From positions 30,485-94,484 of the forward strand of contig NZ_JABUXW010000018.1 of NCBI RefSeq assembly GCF_014897585.1: a stretch of DNA of 64,000 nt, read 5' to 3'. The position numbers and the translations under genes are program-made. This document shows, one piece after another, positions 63,956 through 64,000 of this stretch. The stretch comes from Brachybacterium tyrofermentans. Its GTDB lineage: Bacteria; Actinomycetota; Actinomycetes; Actinomycetales; Dermabacteraceae. Positions within the stretch are counted from its first letter, which is position 1, and the number at the start of each line of letters is the position of its first letter. The notes under the pieces are model-generated. The model saw only the letters and a list, made by a program, of their open reading frames with translations, did no database searches and was not told where the DNA came from.

Positions 63956-64000
63956 TCATGGGGTCGGTAGGTCCGCTCGGTCGGCGTCGTTGCCGATCTT

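Larger units (their letters stand above)
58060..64000. mobile_element. Second mobile element, satellite-like (right end outside window)
   Basis: From about 58.06 kb the Tad operon gives way to lower-GC DNA with mostly leftward tiny overlapping genes, a small-terminase-like gene and a P4/D5 primase. No integrase, capsid or tail gene is visible. The left boundary is approximate, placed where the Tad frame ends. Confidence 0.65.

Overview
The window is high-GC actinobacterial DNA. Gene order (ssrA, smpB, an M23 hydrolase, ftsX, ftsE, prfB, then a Tad pilus cluster) and the tmRNA tag AETKRTDFALAA point to a Micrococcales host; a Brachybacterium-like genus is only a guess. It holds three blocks: a thin strip of chromosome with an intact-looking siphovirus prophage of about 48 kb (735-48791), a chromosomal housekeeping segment (48764-57985), and the left part of a second mobile element of lower GC (about 58060 to beyond 64000).

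Prophage. It sits in the 3' end of ssrA. A 27-bp core is repeated at 735-761 and 48765-48791, the right copy completes the tmRNA, and the phage brings its own look-alike of the ssrA terminator. From left to right it carries a leftward lysogeny block (tyrosine integrase, lipoprotein, repressor / ImmA-like protease / 45-aa protein), a divergent Cro-like gene and a rightward early operon (Rha/KilAC-type antirepressor, small DNA-binding proteins, ParB-like protein, possible sliding clamp, DnaQ-like exonuclease, WhiB-like protein, many small stop/start-overlapping genes). Then come HNH endonucleases, a P-loop kinase-like protein, a candidate cos region, terminase, portal, ClpP-like protease with a nested scaffold start, decoration protein, capsid, connectors, tail terminator and tail tube. 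A -1 frameshifted tail chaperone, a 1498-aa tape measure with two cell-wall hydrolase domains, and baseplate genes follow. The most striking stretch is 37671-40892: nine consecutive single-domain genes, most paralogous, joined by one-base TGATG overlaps, just before the host-specificity proteins. Lysis genes (amidase, membrane proteins, a membrane-anchored collagen-like protein), an Acb2-like small protein and a leftward cluster (HTH, HicA-like, Cys-rich) close the prophage.

Chromosome. tmRNA, a TPR-like gene, smpB, a FtsEX-linked murein hydrolase, ftsX, ftsE, prfB, glycerate kinase and three Tad pseudopilin-type genes are all plausible and apparently intact. The operon is cut upstream of the first pilin gene by the second element.

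Second element. It has a P4/D5-type primase-helicase (cut by the window edge and carrying an in-frame TGA), a chain of seven tiny overlapping genes, a 281-aa unknown, a small-terminase-like protein, an inverted-repeat-rich noncoding zone, and two rightward small genes at its left end. No capsid or tail gene is visible. Primase plus terminase small subunit without virion genes suggests a phage satellite (PICI-like) lying next to a possible helper prophage.
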